From an uncultured Eubacterium sp. (GTDB lineage Bacteria > Bacillota > Clostridia > Oscillospirales > Acutalibacteraceae): DNA of 64,000 nucleotides. The stretch lies in NCBI GenBank assembly GCA_900542875.1, contig UQPH01000001.1, positions 143,438 to 207,437 on the forward strand. Reading direction: 5' to 3'. This document shows, piece after piece, positions 31,667 through 40,917 of this stretch (the first letter of the stretch is position 1; each line of letters opens with the position of its first letter). Below the pieces are notes generated by a model. It had not been told where the DNA came from. It saw only the letters and a program-made list of their open reading frames with translations, and did no database searches. The position numbers were made by a program, and so were the translations under genes.

Positions 31667-32638
31667 ATGGCATACTCAGCGGAAATAAGGAATAAGGCTA
31701 AGCGTATTTTGGAAAAACGGCACGATTCCGCCGTTATGCTTGCGGATGAGAGAGCAAGCGAGATTCGTATGGAAATCCCGGAAATTAACGAAATTCAGGC
31801 AGGACTGTCGCAGGTCGGCTTGGAGATTTCAAAATTGTTTTTTTATAAGGAAAATACCGATGAAAAAATAGCCGAACTCAGGGCGAAAAGCCACGCTCTC
31901 ATTGATGAGAGGAGCAGACTGTTGAAGGCTCACGGCTATGACGAAAACGCTATGAAACCGCAGTTTGTGTGTGAGGCTTGCGAGGACAGAGGTTATATAA
32001 ACGGCAGAATGTGCTCGTGCCACCGCCAACTTCTTAAAGATATTATGCGAAAAGAAGTGTCCCGTCTTGCACCGCTTGACAGATGTACCTTTGATAATTT
32101 TTCGCTCGATTATTATAGCGAGCAACCTATGGAAAATGCCATAATACCAAAAAAGAGAGCGGAAAAAATTTTTGATACTTGCAGAAAATATGCACAGAAT
32201 TTTTCCTTGCACAGCAAAAATCTGCTTTTCTTCGGCGGAGCGGGTCTCGGCAAAACTCATTTAAGCCTTGCCGTAATGAATGTTGTAATTAACAAGGGTT
32301 TTGATGTCTGCTACGGCACGAGCCAAAATATCTGCGACGATTTGCAGAGCGAGCAGTTCGGCAGGGTTGACGATTTGACCTACACAAAGGCACAGGTTAT
32401 GGGATGCGATTTGCTCGTGCTCGATGATTTGGGTACGGAGATAGATAATCAGTACAGCATTGCAACCCTTTATAACATAATAAATACCCGTATTCTATCG
32501 GGCAAGCCTACGATTATTTCAACAAATTATTCTATGATAGATTTGGAAAAAAAGTATGATAAGCGTATCACGAGCAGACTCACTGGCGAGTATATTCCGT
32601 TCTATTTTATCGGAAATGACATAAGAAATATAAAGTAA
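31667..32638 (+). CDS. DnaC/DnaI-like helicase loader ATPase
   Basis: 323 aa. A zinc-finger-like Cys set (Cys102, 105, 116, 118) precedes an AAA+ domain with Walker A GGAGLGKT (190-197) and Walker B LLVLDD (249-254). This matches IstB/DnaI-type loaders that deliver the replicative helicase to DNA. It starts 10 bases after the DnaD-like gene, so the two form a replication-initiation operon. A phage origin is possible but no phage genes are near. Confidence 0.9.
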   Translation: MAYSAEIRNKAKRILEKRHDSAVMLADERASEIRMEIPEINEIQAGLSQVGLEISKLFFYKENTDEKIAELRAKSHALIDERSRLLKAHGYDENAMKPQFVCEACEDRGYINGRMCSCHRQLLKDIMRKEVSRLAPLDRCTFDNFSLDYYSEQPMENAIIPKKRAEKIFDTCRKYAQNFSLHSKNLLFFGGAGLGKTHLSLAVMNVVINKGFDVCYGTSQNICDDLQSEQFGRVDDLTYTKAQVMGCDLLVLDDLGTEIDNQYSIATLYNIINTRILSGKPTIISTNYSMIDLEKKYDKRITSRLTGEYIPFYFIGNDIRNIK

Positions 32639-32657
32639 AACAGAATATGAAAAGATA

Positions 32658-32702
32658 AAGCACCGAAAGAAACTTAAAATCCTTTCGGTGCTTATGTTTT
32701 TT
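32658..32702. terminator. Terminator shared by helicase loader and GH27 genes
   Basis: AAGCACCGAAAG (32658-32669) pairs over 12 bp with CTTTCGGTGCTT (32682-32693). A T7 run follows on the plus strand and a weaker T-rich tail on the minus strand. Confidence 0.82.
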
Positions 32703-34000
32703 TATTTATTTAGTTTCAGCAGTCTTGCGCCGTGCGGCTGAACGGTTATGTTGTTTTCGCTCACGGTGCATTTTTGCCATATGTCATATGAGCCGTCAAC
32801 TGAAATGTTGATTTTTTCTGCGGTATTAATTGTAATAGGCTTTTCGTCCGTGTTGAACAGAGCGACAAATCGGCTGTCTTCGTTTTCGCCGTCCCAAATG
32901 ATATAACCTTTGCCGTTTTCTTCATTACGACAGAGCATACGTGAGTTTTTCACCGTGCGGTGCATATTCATATATTCCGCATTGTTTAGCAGTGACAGAG
33001 TGAACTCGTCATTTTCGGGCATATTTCCGCCTGTCATAAGCGGACTGCCGAAAATTCCCCACAGTGTCATCAGCGTGTAATGTTCATCGTGGGTGAAATT
33101 GCTCATTCTGTTTTGCGCTCCGTGGTAGGAACAGAGCTTTGATATTCTGCCTATCGGGAGCATATCGCAGTCGGGATACGAACCGACGCCTCTCACTCCC
33201 TGCCATTCCTCGCACTTGTCAAACATTGCATAAAGGTGTTCCCACAAGTCCCAAAAATCGCCTGTAAGTCTCCACATATTTGCATTTGCTTTTAGGTGCT
33301 CGGCTTTGTCTCTGAGAGCGGGACCGGGGGAAAGCGACAGCACAATCTCTCTGCCGCAGGAGTCGATGGCATTTCTGAGCATTTCTATCTCGTAATCTGC
33401 GCTGTACGGGTTATCCCATTTTCTGAATTCCGTAACTGCTATATCGTCACATTTTATGTAATCTACGCCCCAGTCGGCATACATTTTTATGATTGAATTA
33501 TAGTAATCTTGAGCACCGTCGCAGTTTTTCATTCCGTACATATCCGTGTTCCACGAGCATATGGAGAAATGGTGTGCGACTTGGCGTGCGGTGTACTCGC
33601 TGTCTTTTATCGGCAGGTCTGCGTGAACCGCCTGACGGGGTATTCCACGCATAATGTGTATTCCGAATTTCAGTCCGAGAGAATGAATGTAATCGGCAAT
33701 CGGCTTAAAACCCTTGCCGCCTTTACTGCTCGGAAAGCGATTTTGTGCCGGAATGAGTCTGCCGTATTCGTCACAACAAAGTTCGGCGAAGTTATTGTAA
33801 TCGTTACTGCATGCTTTAGGCTCGTACCACTGAATGTCGCAGACGATGTATTCCCAGCCGTATTGCTTTAGGTGCTTTGCCATATAATCGGCGTTTGCGA
33901 TAAGCTGCTCCTCGTTTACTCCTGCGCCGAAGCAGTCCCAACTGTTCCAACCGCACGGCGGAGTTTTTGCCCAGTTCTTAAAATCACTCATTGTCATCAC
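32702..34000 (-). CDS. Alpha-galactosidase, glycoside hydrolase family 27
   Basis: 432 aa with no signal peptide, so cytoplasmic. (beta/alpha)8 barrel: PCGWNSWDCFG at 15-25, VCDIQWY (53-59), nucleophile Asp185 in YIKCDD, and acid/base Asp248 in RLTGD. A C-terminal beta-domain follows. It releases galactose (or a related alpha-sugar) from imported oligosaccharides. It overlaps the preceding PHP gene by 17 bases in a galT-PHP-GH27 operon, so galactose handling is strongly suggested. Three nearby ATGs leave the exact start uncertain by a few codons. Confidence 0.85.
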   Translation of the reverse strand: MMTMSDFKNWAKTPPCGWNSWDCFGAGVNEEQLIANADYMAKHLKQYGWEYIVCDIQWYEPKACSNDYNNFAELCCDEYGRLIPAQNRFPSSKGGKGFKPIADYIHSLGLKFGIHIMRGIPRQAVHADLPIKDSEYTARQVAHHFSICSWNTDMYGMKNCDGAQDYYNSIIKMYADWGVDYIKCDDIAVTEFRKWDNPYSADYEIEMLRNAIDSCGREIVLSLSPGPALRDKAEHLKANANMWRLTGDFWDLWEHLYAMFDKCEEWQGVRGVGSYPDCDMLPIGRISKLCSYHGAQNRMSNFTHDEHYTLMTLWGIFGSPLMTGGNMPENDEFTLSLLNNAEYMNMHRTVKNSRMLCRNEENGKGYIIWDGENEDSRFVALFNTDEKPITINTAEKINISVDGSYDIWQKCTVSENNITVQPHGARLLKLNK

Positions 34001-34790
34001 CTATTGTTGTTATTTCTTTTTTATAGTTTATCAGATTAACTCTTTTTAGCGGAGTTATGCCGAGTGAGGAAAGATATTCGTTTGCCCTTTTCAGATTTTC
34101 CTTGTCGGCGTAAGCCTCGATTCTGTGGGCGTCGAGTCCGATTACCGTATCGTTTCCGACTTCGGACACGATTTGCCAGAAATCTCGGTTAGGGTAATGC
34201 CTGTTTGTGGTAAAGCCTAAGAAATTAAACTCCAGCGGAATGCCGATTTTTTTAAGTTCGGTGACCATACGGCGCATTTTTTTGAGATATATCTCTCTGT
34301 CGCCTGTGAAATTGATTACATCGGGGTGGGCAATGTAGGTAAATTCACCGCTTTTTGCGGCGAGAAGAACCTGGGATATATACTTGTCGAGAATTGCAAC
34401 CGAGTCGGTTTCGTGACCCGAGTATCTTGCGTAGGGCTCGTACTCGTTATCCGTAAAATGCTGACCGAGGATAATGTAGTCGTACTTAAAACTCTTTAGA
34501 AATTCGAGCTCTTTTTCTATCAACTCGGGATAGTATTCCACCTCAAAGCCGAGTTTTATATCGATTACACCTTTGTATTTTTCTTGTAACTCACGAACGC
34601 TGTTTGCATATCCCTGTGCCTCATCGCAGTCCATACGAAAGTTGCTTTTGTGCCCATTTGGAAAAATATACGGCGCATGGTCGGAAAACCCCATTTCGGT
34701 ATAGCCGTTTTTTATTGCACTTAAAACATATTCCTCGTCCGTGCCTTTTGCGTGATGGCATCTGTATGTATGAGAATGAAGATTATACAT
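33984..34790 (-). CDS. PHP-domain phosphoesterase (histidinol-phosphatase-like)
   Basis: 268 aa. The PHP metal motif is at the N-terminus (LHSHTYRCHH, His5/His7/His12), followed by SDHAPY, a GFEVEYYPE block and IGLDAHR near the C-terminus, as in HisK/HisJ phosphatases. No histidine genes are nearby; it lies between galT and the alpha-galactosidase with 1-base and overlapping junctions. It may therefore hydrolyse a sugar phosphate; true histidinol phosphatase is the alternative. Confidence 0.82.
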   Translation of the reverse strand: MYNLHSHTYRCHHAKGTDEEYVLSAIKNGYTEMGFSDHAPYIFPNGHKSNFRMDCDEAQGYANSVRELQEKYKGVIDIKLGFEVEYYPELIEKELEFLKSFKYDYIILGQHFTDNEYEPYARYSGHETDSVAILDKYISQVLLAAKSGEFTYIAHPDVINFTGDREIYLKKMRRMVTELKKIGIPLEFNFLGFTTNRHYPNRDFWQIVSEVGNDTVIGLDAHRIEAYADKENLKRANEYLSSLGITPLKRVNLINYKKEITTIGDDNE

Positions 34791-34791
34791 A

Positions 34792-36279
34792 TTACTTTAC
34801 GCTCTTTGCAAATTTGATGAATCCTTTTTTGCCGAATTCGTCTCTCGAGTAAACTCCGCATTGCTCAAGTATGGAGGTGAATACTATTCCTATTTCCTCC
34901 TTGATTATGTCGTCAATGTTCTTTTCGTTTATCTCGTATTTTGCCTTAATCATTTTTGACCACTCGTAGTGAGGAGCCAGTTTTTCGTTATTTCTTATGT
35001 CCTCGCCGCTCAGCATAGCTTTTGCAAGGTCAGCCATTTCGGTCTTAAGTCTGCTCGGAAGAACGGCAAGACCCATAACCTCGATTAAGCCGATGTTTTC
35101 TCTTTTGATATGATGGTATTCGGGATGCGGATGGTAAAAGCCGAGAGGGCATTCCTCAGTGGTGATATTGTTTCTGAGAACTAAATCCATCTCGAATTTT
35201 CCGTTTCTCATTCTTGCGATAGGGGTGATTGTGTTGTGCGGTTCGCCGTCGGTTTCGGAGTAGATAAACTGCTCCTCGTCCGTGTAACTTCTCCAAGAGG
35301 TGAGAATTTTATCCGACAGTTCAACGATTCTCTGCTTGTTTTCACCGGATAGTCTGATTACGCTCATCGGCCATTTAACTATTCCTGCGTCTATATCGTC
35401 AAAGCCGTTGAATTTAAGTTCTGTCTCAACCGGAGCCTTAGCCATTGCAAATTCGTATCTGCCGCCCTGGAAGTGTTCGTGAGTGAGTATCGAGCCGCCG
35501 ACTATCGGCAGGTCTGCATTTGAGCCGATGAAATAATGCGGAAACTTCTCGACAAAATCGAGCAGTTTTTCAAATGCGCTTTTGTCTATCTTCATCGGGG
35601 TGTGCTCGCCGTTAAATACTATGCAGTGCTCATTATAGTAAACATAGGGAGAATACTGCATAAAGAAGTCGTCGCCGCCGAGAGTCATCGGTATGATTCG
35701 GTGGTTTTGCCTTGCGGGGTGATTTACTCTGCCGGCATAGCCTTCGTTTTCTTTACAAAGCAGGCACTTCGGGTATGATGCGGCTTTCATTTTAAGAGCA
35801 GCGGCAATGGCTTTCGGGTCTTTTTCGGGTTTAGACAGATTTATTGTAATGTCAATGTCGCCGTACTCTGTTTTTGTTATCCATTTTACATCGTTTGCTA
35901 TTCTGTATCTGCGAATGTAGTTGCTGTCCTGACTGAGTTTATAGTAGTAGTCCGTTGCAAATTCCGGCGATTTTTCATAAAGAGAATTAAAGTCAGCTCT
36001 TACCTTGCTCGGTCTCGGCGTGAGAATTCCCATAAGTTTTGTGTCGAATAAATCTCTGTAAACAACGCTGTTCTCGCACAGTCCGTTCTCAACTGCATAA
36101 TTCAGCATACAGTCGAGTATCTCCTCGAGCGGTTTGTCCTCTGCTTCGCAATCTTCAAAACTGTCGAGTCCGAGTGCTTCGCACAGACTGTTTATTGCCC
36201 ATATTTTGTCATCTTTTTCAATCATATTGTTCTTTTGGGCGTAGTGAACCAATGATTTTACAGCTGAATTTACATTCAT
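34792..36279 (-). CDS. galT: UDP-glucose--hexose-1-phosphate uridylyltransferase, class 2
   Basis: 495 aa, the length of the Firmicute GalT2 family, which is unrelated in length to the 350-aa class 1 enzyme. Signature segments are ASYPKCLLCKENEGYAGR, NHRIIPM, YNEHCIVF, LTHEHFQGGRYEFAMAK and YHPHPEYHHI. It exchanges UMP between UDP-glucose and galactose-1-phosphate in the Leloir route. galK and galE are not in this window. First gene of a three-gene minus-strand operon. Confidence 0.93.
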   Translation of the reverse strand: MNVNSAVKSLVHYAQKNNMIEKDDKIWAINSLCEALGLDSFEDCEAEDKPLEEILDCMLNYAVENGLCENSVVYRDLFDTKLMGILTPRPSKVRADFNSLYEKSPEFATDYYYKLSQDSNYIRRYRIANDVKWITKTEYGDIDITINLSKPEKDPKAIAAALKMKAASYPKCLLCKENEGYAGRVNHPARQNHRIIPMTLGGDDFFMQYSPYVYYNEHCIVFNGEHTPMKIDKSAFEKLLDFVEKFPHYFIGSNADLPIVGGSILTHEHFQGGRYEFAMAKAPVETELKFNGFDDIDAGIVKWPMSVIRLSGENKQRIVELSDKILTSWRSYTDEEQFIYSETDGEPHNTITPIARMRNGKFEMDLVLRNNITTEECPLGFYHPHPEYHHIKRENIGLIEVMGLAVLPSRLKTEMADLAKAMLSGEDIRNNEKLAPHYEWSKMIKAKYEINEKNIDDIIKEEIGIVFTSILEQCGVYSRDEFGKKGFIKFAKSVK

Positions 36280-36336
36280 TTTGATATTACTCCTTCGGCT
36301 TGCATATACTTTTATGTCTTACATTTTATGTATTAT

Positions 36337-36365
36337 AATATATTTCAACTCATTATTCCATACAA
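36337..36365 (-). promoter_or_regulatory. Predicted galT operon promoter
   Basis: On the minus strand TTGTAT (36360-36365), 17 bases, TATATT (36337-36342), with a further TATAAT overlapping just downstream. Confidence 0.5.
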
Positions 36366-36476
36366 TTTTTTAACTTTTTACAAATTTTGCCGCATTAGAC
36401 TTTACGAGGCGGCATTTTCGTGATAATCTAGGAGTATAAATACCGATGACAATCGGGTATCTGCGGAGGCTGATTT

Positions 36477-37058
36477 ATGAAAATCTGTGTATTCGGTGCG
36501 GCGAGTAAAACGATAGACGAAAAATATATAAAACCTGTTGAGAATATGGGCGAATATCTTGCAAAGCACGGTCATTCTCTCGTTTTCGGAGCGGGCAGTA
36601 CGGGTGAGATGGGCGCTGCCTCCCGTGGCTTTAAGAATGGCGGCGGAACGATTCACGGCGTTGTGCCCGAGTTTTTCAAAAACGATTTGTACGAGTTTGT
36701 CAACTGGAATTGCGATGAACTTACTGTTACAAAAACAATGCGTGAGCGTAAGGGAATTATGGAAAATTTGGCAGACGCTTTTATTATTACTCCCGGCGGC
36801 TGCGGAACTTTTGAGGAACTTTTCGAGGTGCTCACATTAAAACAACTCGGACAGCATCGCAAGCCGATTGCGATTTATAATATCGACGGATATTATGATT
36901 TGCTTGTCGGAACGCTTAAATATTCCATTGAAACCGAATTTGTTAAGCCGAATTGCGAAAGATTATACCGTGTATTTGACGAAAACGAATTTGATAAAAT
37001 GATTGATTATATAGAAAACGATGATATGGACGGTATGACCGTTCACGATTTGAAATAG
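36477..37058 (+). CDS. LOG family protein (TIGR00730 Rossmann fold)
   Basis: 193 aa. The family pair MRERK (88-92) and PGGCGTFEE (106-114) forms the nucleotide-binding and catalytic site of LOG-type cytokinin riboside 5'-phosphate phosphoribohydrolases; bacterial members cleave AMP or similar nucleotides. The residue before MRERK is Thr where many members have Ser. GGAGG lies just before ATG, preceded by a hairpin (36440-36460). Next gene 11 bases later. Confidence 0.9.
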   Translation: MKICVFGAASKTIDEKYIKPVENMGEYLAKHGHSLVFGAGSTGEMGAASRGFKNGGGTIHGVVPEFFKNDLYEFVNWNCDELTVTKTMRERKGIMENLADAFIITPGGCGTFEELFEVLTLKQLGQHRKPIAIYNIDGYYDLLVGTLKYSIETEFVKPNCERLYRVFDENEFDKMIDYIENDDMDGMTVHDLK

Positions 37059-37069
37059 GAGGTTATCTT

Positions 37070-37687
37070 ATGGCTAAAAATTTTGTAATTGCTTTAGGCA
37101 GAGAGTTTTGCTCGGGCGGTAAGGAGATAGGCAAGATGATTTCCGAACGCCTCGGAGTACACTATTACGACGGCGATTTGCTCAGAGAAAAGTCGAAGGA
37201 ACTCGGAATAGACGAGGGTATTTTTGAGATGTTCGACGAGCAACCCACCAGGTCGTTTCTTTACTCCATCATGATGGACCCGTACGCAATAGATAACGCC
37301 GTAAACAGCGGAAAGGTTATCGAGGCTCAGCGCAGAGTTATAGAGAGTGCGGCGGCTGAGGGTTCGTGCGTAATCGTCGGCAGAAGAGCGGATAAAATTC
37401 TTGAGGATAAAGAAGACATAAATCTTGTATCCGTTTTTATCGGTGCGGATATTGAGGACAGAATAGTTCACTATATGGAAAATAACGAGTCCAAAGAGGC
37501 AAAGGACGCAAAGAGCGTTCGTCGTTTGATTGAACGCAAGGACAGAGAACGTGCTTCTTACTATAATTATCTCGGCGACGGAAAGTGGGGCAGAGCAGGT
37601 AACTACACTATGTGCTTTTCTACCTCAAAAATAAGCAAGGAAAAGATTTGCGATACAATTTGTAACTATATCAAAACCTTAGATTAA
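37070..37687 (+). CDS. Cytidylate kinase-like family protein
   Basis: 205 aa. It begins VIALGREFCSGGKEIGKMISERLGVHYYDGDLL, a P-loop variant (GREFCSGGKEIG) seen in the cytidylate-kinase-like 2 family, and has CVIVGRRADKIL and RKDRERASYYNYL. This family is common in Clostridia; its real substrate is not established. Forms a pair with the LOG gene. A terminator follows. Confidence 0.85.
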   Translation: MAKNFVIALGREFCSGGKEIGKMISERLGVHYYDGDLLREKSKELGIDEGIFEMFDEQPTRSFLYSIMMDPYAIDNAVNSGKVIEAQRRVIESAAAEGSCVIVGRRADKILEDKEDINLVSVFIGADIEDRIVHYMENNESKEAKDAKSVRRLIERKDRERASYYNYLGDGKWGRAGNYTMCFSTSKISKEKICDTICNYIKTLD

Positions 37688-37697
37688 CAGTTTGAAT

Positions 37698-37732
37698 GAG
37701 CCGTTCGCTTTGTCGGACGGTTCGTTTTTGCT
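37698..37732 (+). terminator. Terminator after the cytidylate kinase-like gene
   Basis: GAGCCGTTCG (37698-37707) pairs with CGGACGGTTC (37714-37723), followed by GTTTTTGCTTT. Confidence 0.75.
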
Positions 37733-37810
37733 TTGCGCCGCAGGTTGACTTAACCGCAGAAAAACGATAAAATAAACCATGAGAGTTATAATATAATCAG
37801 GAGGAAATTT

Positions 37811-38539
37811 ATGGCAGACGGCGTTATTCATTCTATTGAAACATTCGGCTCGGTAGACGGACCGGGAATCAGATTTGTGGTATTTGTTCAGGGCTGTCCC
37901 ATGAGATGTAAATATTGCCACAATGTAGACACATGGGATATAAATAAATCAAAGGACGTAAGGTCCCCGAAAGAACTTCTCGAATTTGCAAAGAAGTACA
38001 GAACCTACTGGAAAAAGGACGGCGGCATAACCGTAAGCGGCGGCGAGCCTCTTGCACAGATTGACTTTTTGCTGGAGTTCTTTAGGCTTGCAAAAGAAGA
38101 GGGAATTAACACTTGCATAGACACTTCGGGACAACCTTTTACGAGAGAAGAGCCTTTCTTTTCAAAATTTAACGAACTTATGAAATATACCGATTTGCTT
38201 TTGGTTGACATTAAGCATATAGACCCTGTTGAGCATAAAAAACTCACAGGCAGACCGAATGATAATATTTTGGATATGTTGACCTATCTTTCGGATATTA
38301 AAAAGCCTATTTGGATAAGACATGTGCTTGTTCCGACAATTACCGATATAGACGAGTATTTGTATAAAACAAAAGCCTTTATCGACACTCTTTCAAATGT
38401 TGAGCGTGTGGATGTTTTGCCTTATCACGAGCTGGGTATTTATAAGTGGAAAGAACTCGGAATACCATATCAGCTTGACGGTATTAAGCCGCCGAGCAGG
38501 GAACGCCTCGAAAATGCACAAAAAATTTTGCAAAAATAG
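37811..38539 (+). CDS. pflA: Pyruvate formate-lyase activating enzyme
   Basis: 242-aa radical-SAM enzyme. The CX3CX2C cluster motif is at Cys29, Cys33, Cys36 (GCPMRCKYCHN), the same positions as in Escherichia coli PflA; VSGGEPL is the SAM-binding GGE block. It installs the glycyl radical on PflB anaerobically. Unusually it lies upstream of pflB rather than after it. Two overlapping TATAAT hexamers (37787-37797) sit just before GGAGG and mark a likely promoter. Confidence 0.95.
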   Translation: MADGVIHSIETFGSVDGPGIRFVVFVQGCPMRCKYCHNVDTWDINKSKDVRSPKELLEFAKKYRTYWKKDGGITVSGGEPLAQIDFLLEFFRLAKEEGINTCIDTSGQPFTREEPFFSKFNELMKYTDLLLVDIKHIDPVEHKKLTGRPNDNILDMLTYLSDIKKPIWIRHVLVPTITDIDEYLYKTKAFIDTLSNVERVDVLPYHELGIYKWKELGIPYQLDGIKPPSRERLENAQKILQK

Positions 38540-38540
38540 C

Positions 38541-38560
38541 TGTAATTTGATTACAATCAA
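38541..38560 (+). promoter_or_regulatory. FNR-type operator before pflB
   Basis: TTGAT-TACA-ATCAA (38547-38560) is a perfect match to the FNR consensus. A second perfect dyad, TGTAAT-TTG-ATTACA (38541-38555), overlaps it. A -10 (TAAAAT, 38582-38587) would place the transcript start near 38594, so the box is centred about 41 bases upstream, the class II activator position. The FNR-like protein is encoded just beyond pflB. Confidence 0.72.
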
Positions 38561-38643
38561 GGTGTTTTGAAACTTTAATGTTAAAATAACTGTGATGTTA
38601 ATTGACGACATTAACAAAACAATTACTGAAAGGAAAAAGTTAC

Positions 38644-40887
38644 ATGGAAGCATGGAGAAATTTTAAGGGCAGAAAATGGACGGAAGAAATCGATGTAAGA
38701 GATTTCATCCAAAACAACTATACAGAGTATTCGGGTGACGAAAGCTTTTTGGCTGACGCAACACCTGCTACAAACAAACTTTGGGGTAGACTTCAGGAAC
38801 TCCAAAAAGAGGAGCGTGCAAACGGCGGCGTTCTTGAGTGTGAGACAGAAATCGTATCCGGTCTTACAGCATACGGTCCGGGCTACATTGACGAGTCAAT
38901 GAAAGACCTTGAGACTGTTGTAGGTCTTCAGACAGACAAGCCTCTTAAGAGAGCATTTATGCCTTACGGCGGTATCAAGATGGCTCAGCAGGCAGCAGAG
39001 ACTTACGGCTTTAAGGTTAACGAAAAATTTGATAAGATTTTCAATGAGTATCACAAGACTCACAATCAGGCTGTATTTGACGCTTATACTCCTGAGATGA
39101 GACGTGCTCGTCACACTCATATTATCACAGGTCTTCCGGATACATACGGAAGAGGCAGAATTGTCGGCGACTATCGTAGAGTAGCTCTTTACGGTATTGA
39201 CTTCCTTATCAAAAAGAAAGAGGAAGATAAGGAATATTCAAGCGGTAACTCAATGACAGAGGACGTTGTTCGTCTTCGTGAGGAAATCGCAGACCAGATT
39301 AAGGCTCTCAAGGGCATGAAGGAAATGGCTAAGATTTACGGTTTTGATATTTCTCAGCCTGCAACAAATGCAAAAGAGGCTGTTCAGTGGTTATACTTCG
39401 GTTATCTTGCAGCAATTAAGACACAAAACGGTGCCGCAATGAGTGTCGGAAGAATTTCTACATTCCTTGATATTTATATTCAGAGAGACCTTGATGAGGG
39501 CACTCTTACAGAGGCAGAAGCTCAGGAACTTATCGACCACCTTACAATGAAGTTCAGAATGGTTAAGTTCGCAAGAATTCCTTCTTATAATGAGTTGTTC
39601 TCGGGTGACCCGGTATGGGCTACACTTGAGGTTGCAGGTATCGGTGTGGACGGCCGTTCACTCGTTACAAAGAACGACTTCCGTTTCCTCCACACTCTCG
39701 AGAATATGGGTCCGTCACCTGAGCCGAACCTTACAGTTCTTTATTCTTCACGTTTGCCTGAAACATTTAAGAAGTACGCTGCAAAGATTTCTGTTGCAAC
39801 ATCTTCTATTCAGTACGAAAACGACTGCGTAATGCGTCCTGTTTGGGGCGATGATTACAGCATCTGCTGCTGCGTATCGGCTACTCAGACAGGTAAGGAA
39901 ATGCAGTTCTTCGGAGCAAGAGCAAACCTTGCTAAGTGCCTTGTATATGCAATCAACGGCGGTGTTGACGGTAAAACCCGTGAGCAGTGCGGTCCTGCGC
40001 TTCGTCCTATCACCTCGGAGTATCTTGATTACGATGAGGTTATGAAGAACTTTGACGCTATGATGGAGTGGCTTGCAGGTCTTTATGTAAACACCCTCAA
40101 CCTTATCCACTATATGCACGATAAGTATTATTATGAAGCAGCAGAGATGGCTCTTATCGATACTAATGTAAGAAGAACATTTGCAACAGGTATCGCAGGT
40201 TTCTCACATGTTGTTGACTCACTTTGCGCTATTAAGTATGCAAAGGTAAGAGTTATTCGTGATGAGGACGGCTTCGCTGTTGACTATGTTCCTGAAGGCG
40301 ATTTCCCGAGATACGGTAACGATGATGAGCGTGCAGACAAGATTGCTGTATGGCTTCTTAAGGAATTTATGAATAAGATCGGCAAGCATCACACTTATCG
40401 TAATTCCGAGCCGACAACATCTATCCTTACAATTACATCAAATGTTGTATATGGTAAGGCTACCGGTGCTCTTCCTGACGGAAGAAAGGCATTTACTCCG
40501 TTCTCACCCGGTGCAAACCCGGCTTACGGTGCAGAAAAGAACGGTCTTCTTGCATCACTTAACTCTGTTGCAAAATTGCCTTATGAGTATGCTCTTGACG
40601 GTATTTCAAATACTCAGACTATCAGCCCGAATGCACTCGGTCACGATGATGACGAGAGAAAGTGCAGACTTGTTGATGTCCTTGACGGTTACTTTGACCA
40701 GGGCGCACATCACCTCAATGTAAATGTATTCGGTATTGATAAACTTAAGGACGCTATGGAACATCCTGAGAAGCCTGAGTATGCAAACTTTACAATCCGT
40801 GTATCAGGCTATGCTGTTAAGTTCATCGACCTTACAAGAGAGCAACAGCTTGATGTTATCGCAAGAAACGCTCACGAGAGACTGTAA
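38644..40887 (+). CDS. pflB: Formate acetyltransferase (pyruvate formate-lyase)
   Basis: 747 aa. The active-site Cys pair lies in SICCCVSA (Cys408-410, three in a row), and the glycyl-radical Gly722 is in RVSGYAV near the C-terminus. It splits pyruvate plus CoA into acetyl-CoA and formate, the core anaerobic fermentation step. The frame opens at 38602, but ATG 38644 has GAAAGGA (38629-38635) before it and gives the normal start (MEAWRNFKG). pflA lies 104 bases upstream; the FNR-like gene follows after 30 bases. Confidence 0.96.
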   Translation: MEAWRNFKGRKWTEEIDVRDFIQNNYTEYSGDESFLADATPATNKLWGRLQELQKEERANGGVLECETEIVSGLTAYGPGYIDESMKDLETVVGLQTDKPLKRAFMPYGGIKMAQQAAETYGFKVNEKFDKIFNEYHKTHNQAVFDAYTPEMRRARHTHIITGLPDTYGRGRIVGDYRRVALYGIDFLIKKKEEDKEYSSGNSMTEDVVRLREEIADQIKALKGMKEMAKIYGFDISQPATNAKEAVQWLYFGYLAAIKTQNGAAMSVGRISTFLDIYIQRDLDEGTLTEAEAQELIDHLTMKFRMVKFARIPSYNELFSGDPVWATLEVAGIGVDGRSLVTKNDFRFLHTLENMGPSPEPNLTVLYSSRLPETFKKYAAKISVATSSIQYENDCVMRPVWGDDYSICCCVSATQTGKEMQFFGARANLAKCLVYAINGGVDGKTREQCGPALRPITSEYLDYDEVMKNFDAMMEWLAGLYVNTLNLIHYMHDKYYYEAAEMALIDTNVRRTFATGIAGFSHVVDSLCAIKYAKVRVIRDEDGFAVDYVPEGDFPRYGNDDERADKIAVWLLKEFMNKIGKHHTYRNSEPTTSILTITSNVVYGKATGALPDGRKAFTPFSPGANPAYGAEKNGLLASLNSVAKLPYEYALDGISNTQTISPNALGHDDDERKCRLVDVLDGYFDQGAHHLNVNVFGIDKLKDAMEHPEKPEYANFTIRVSGYAVKFIDLTREQQLDVIARNAHERL

Positions 40888-40917
40888 CTTACAACTTCAT
40901 TTTTCAAAGGTGTCGTT

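Noticed and set aside
30610..32638. Prophage replication module (DnaD plus helicase loader)
   Set aside because: No capsid, integrase, terminase or attachment-site genes nearby, and composition matches its neighbours; better as the chromosomal primosome pair.
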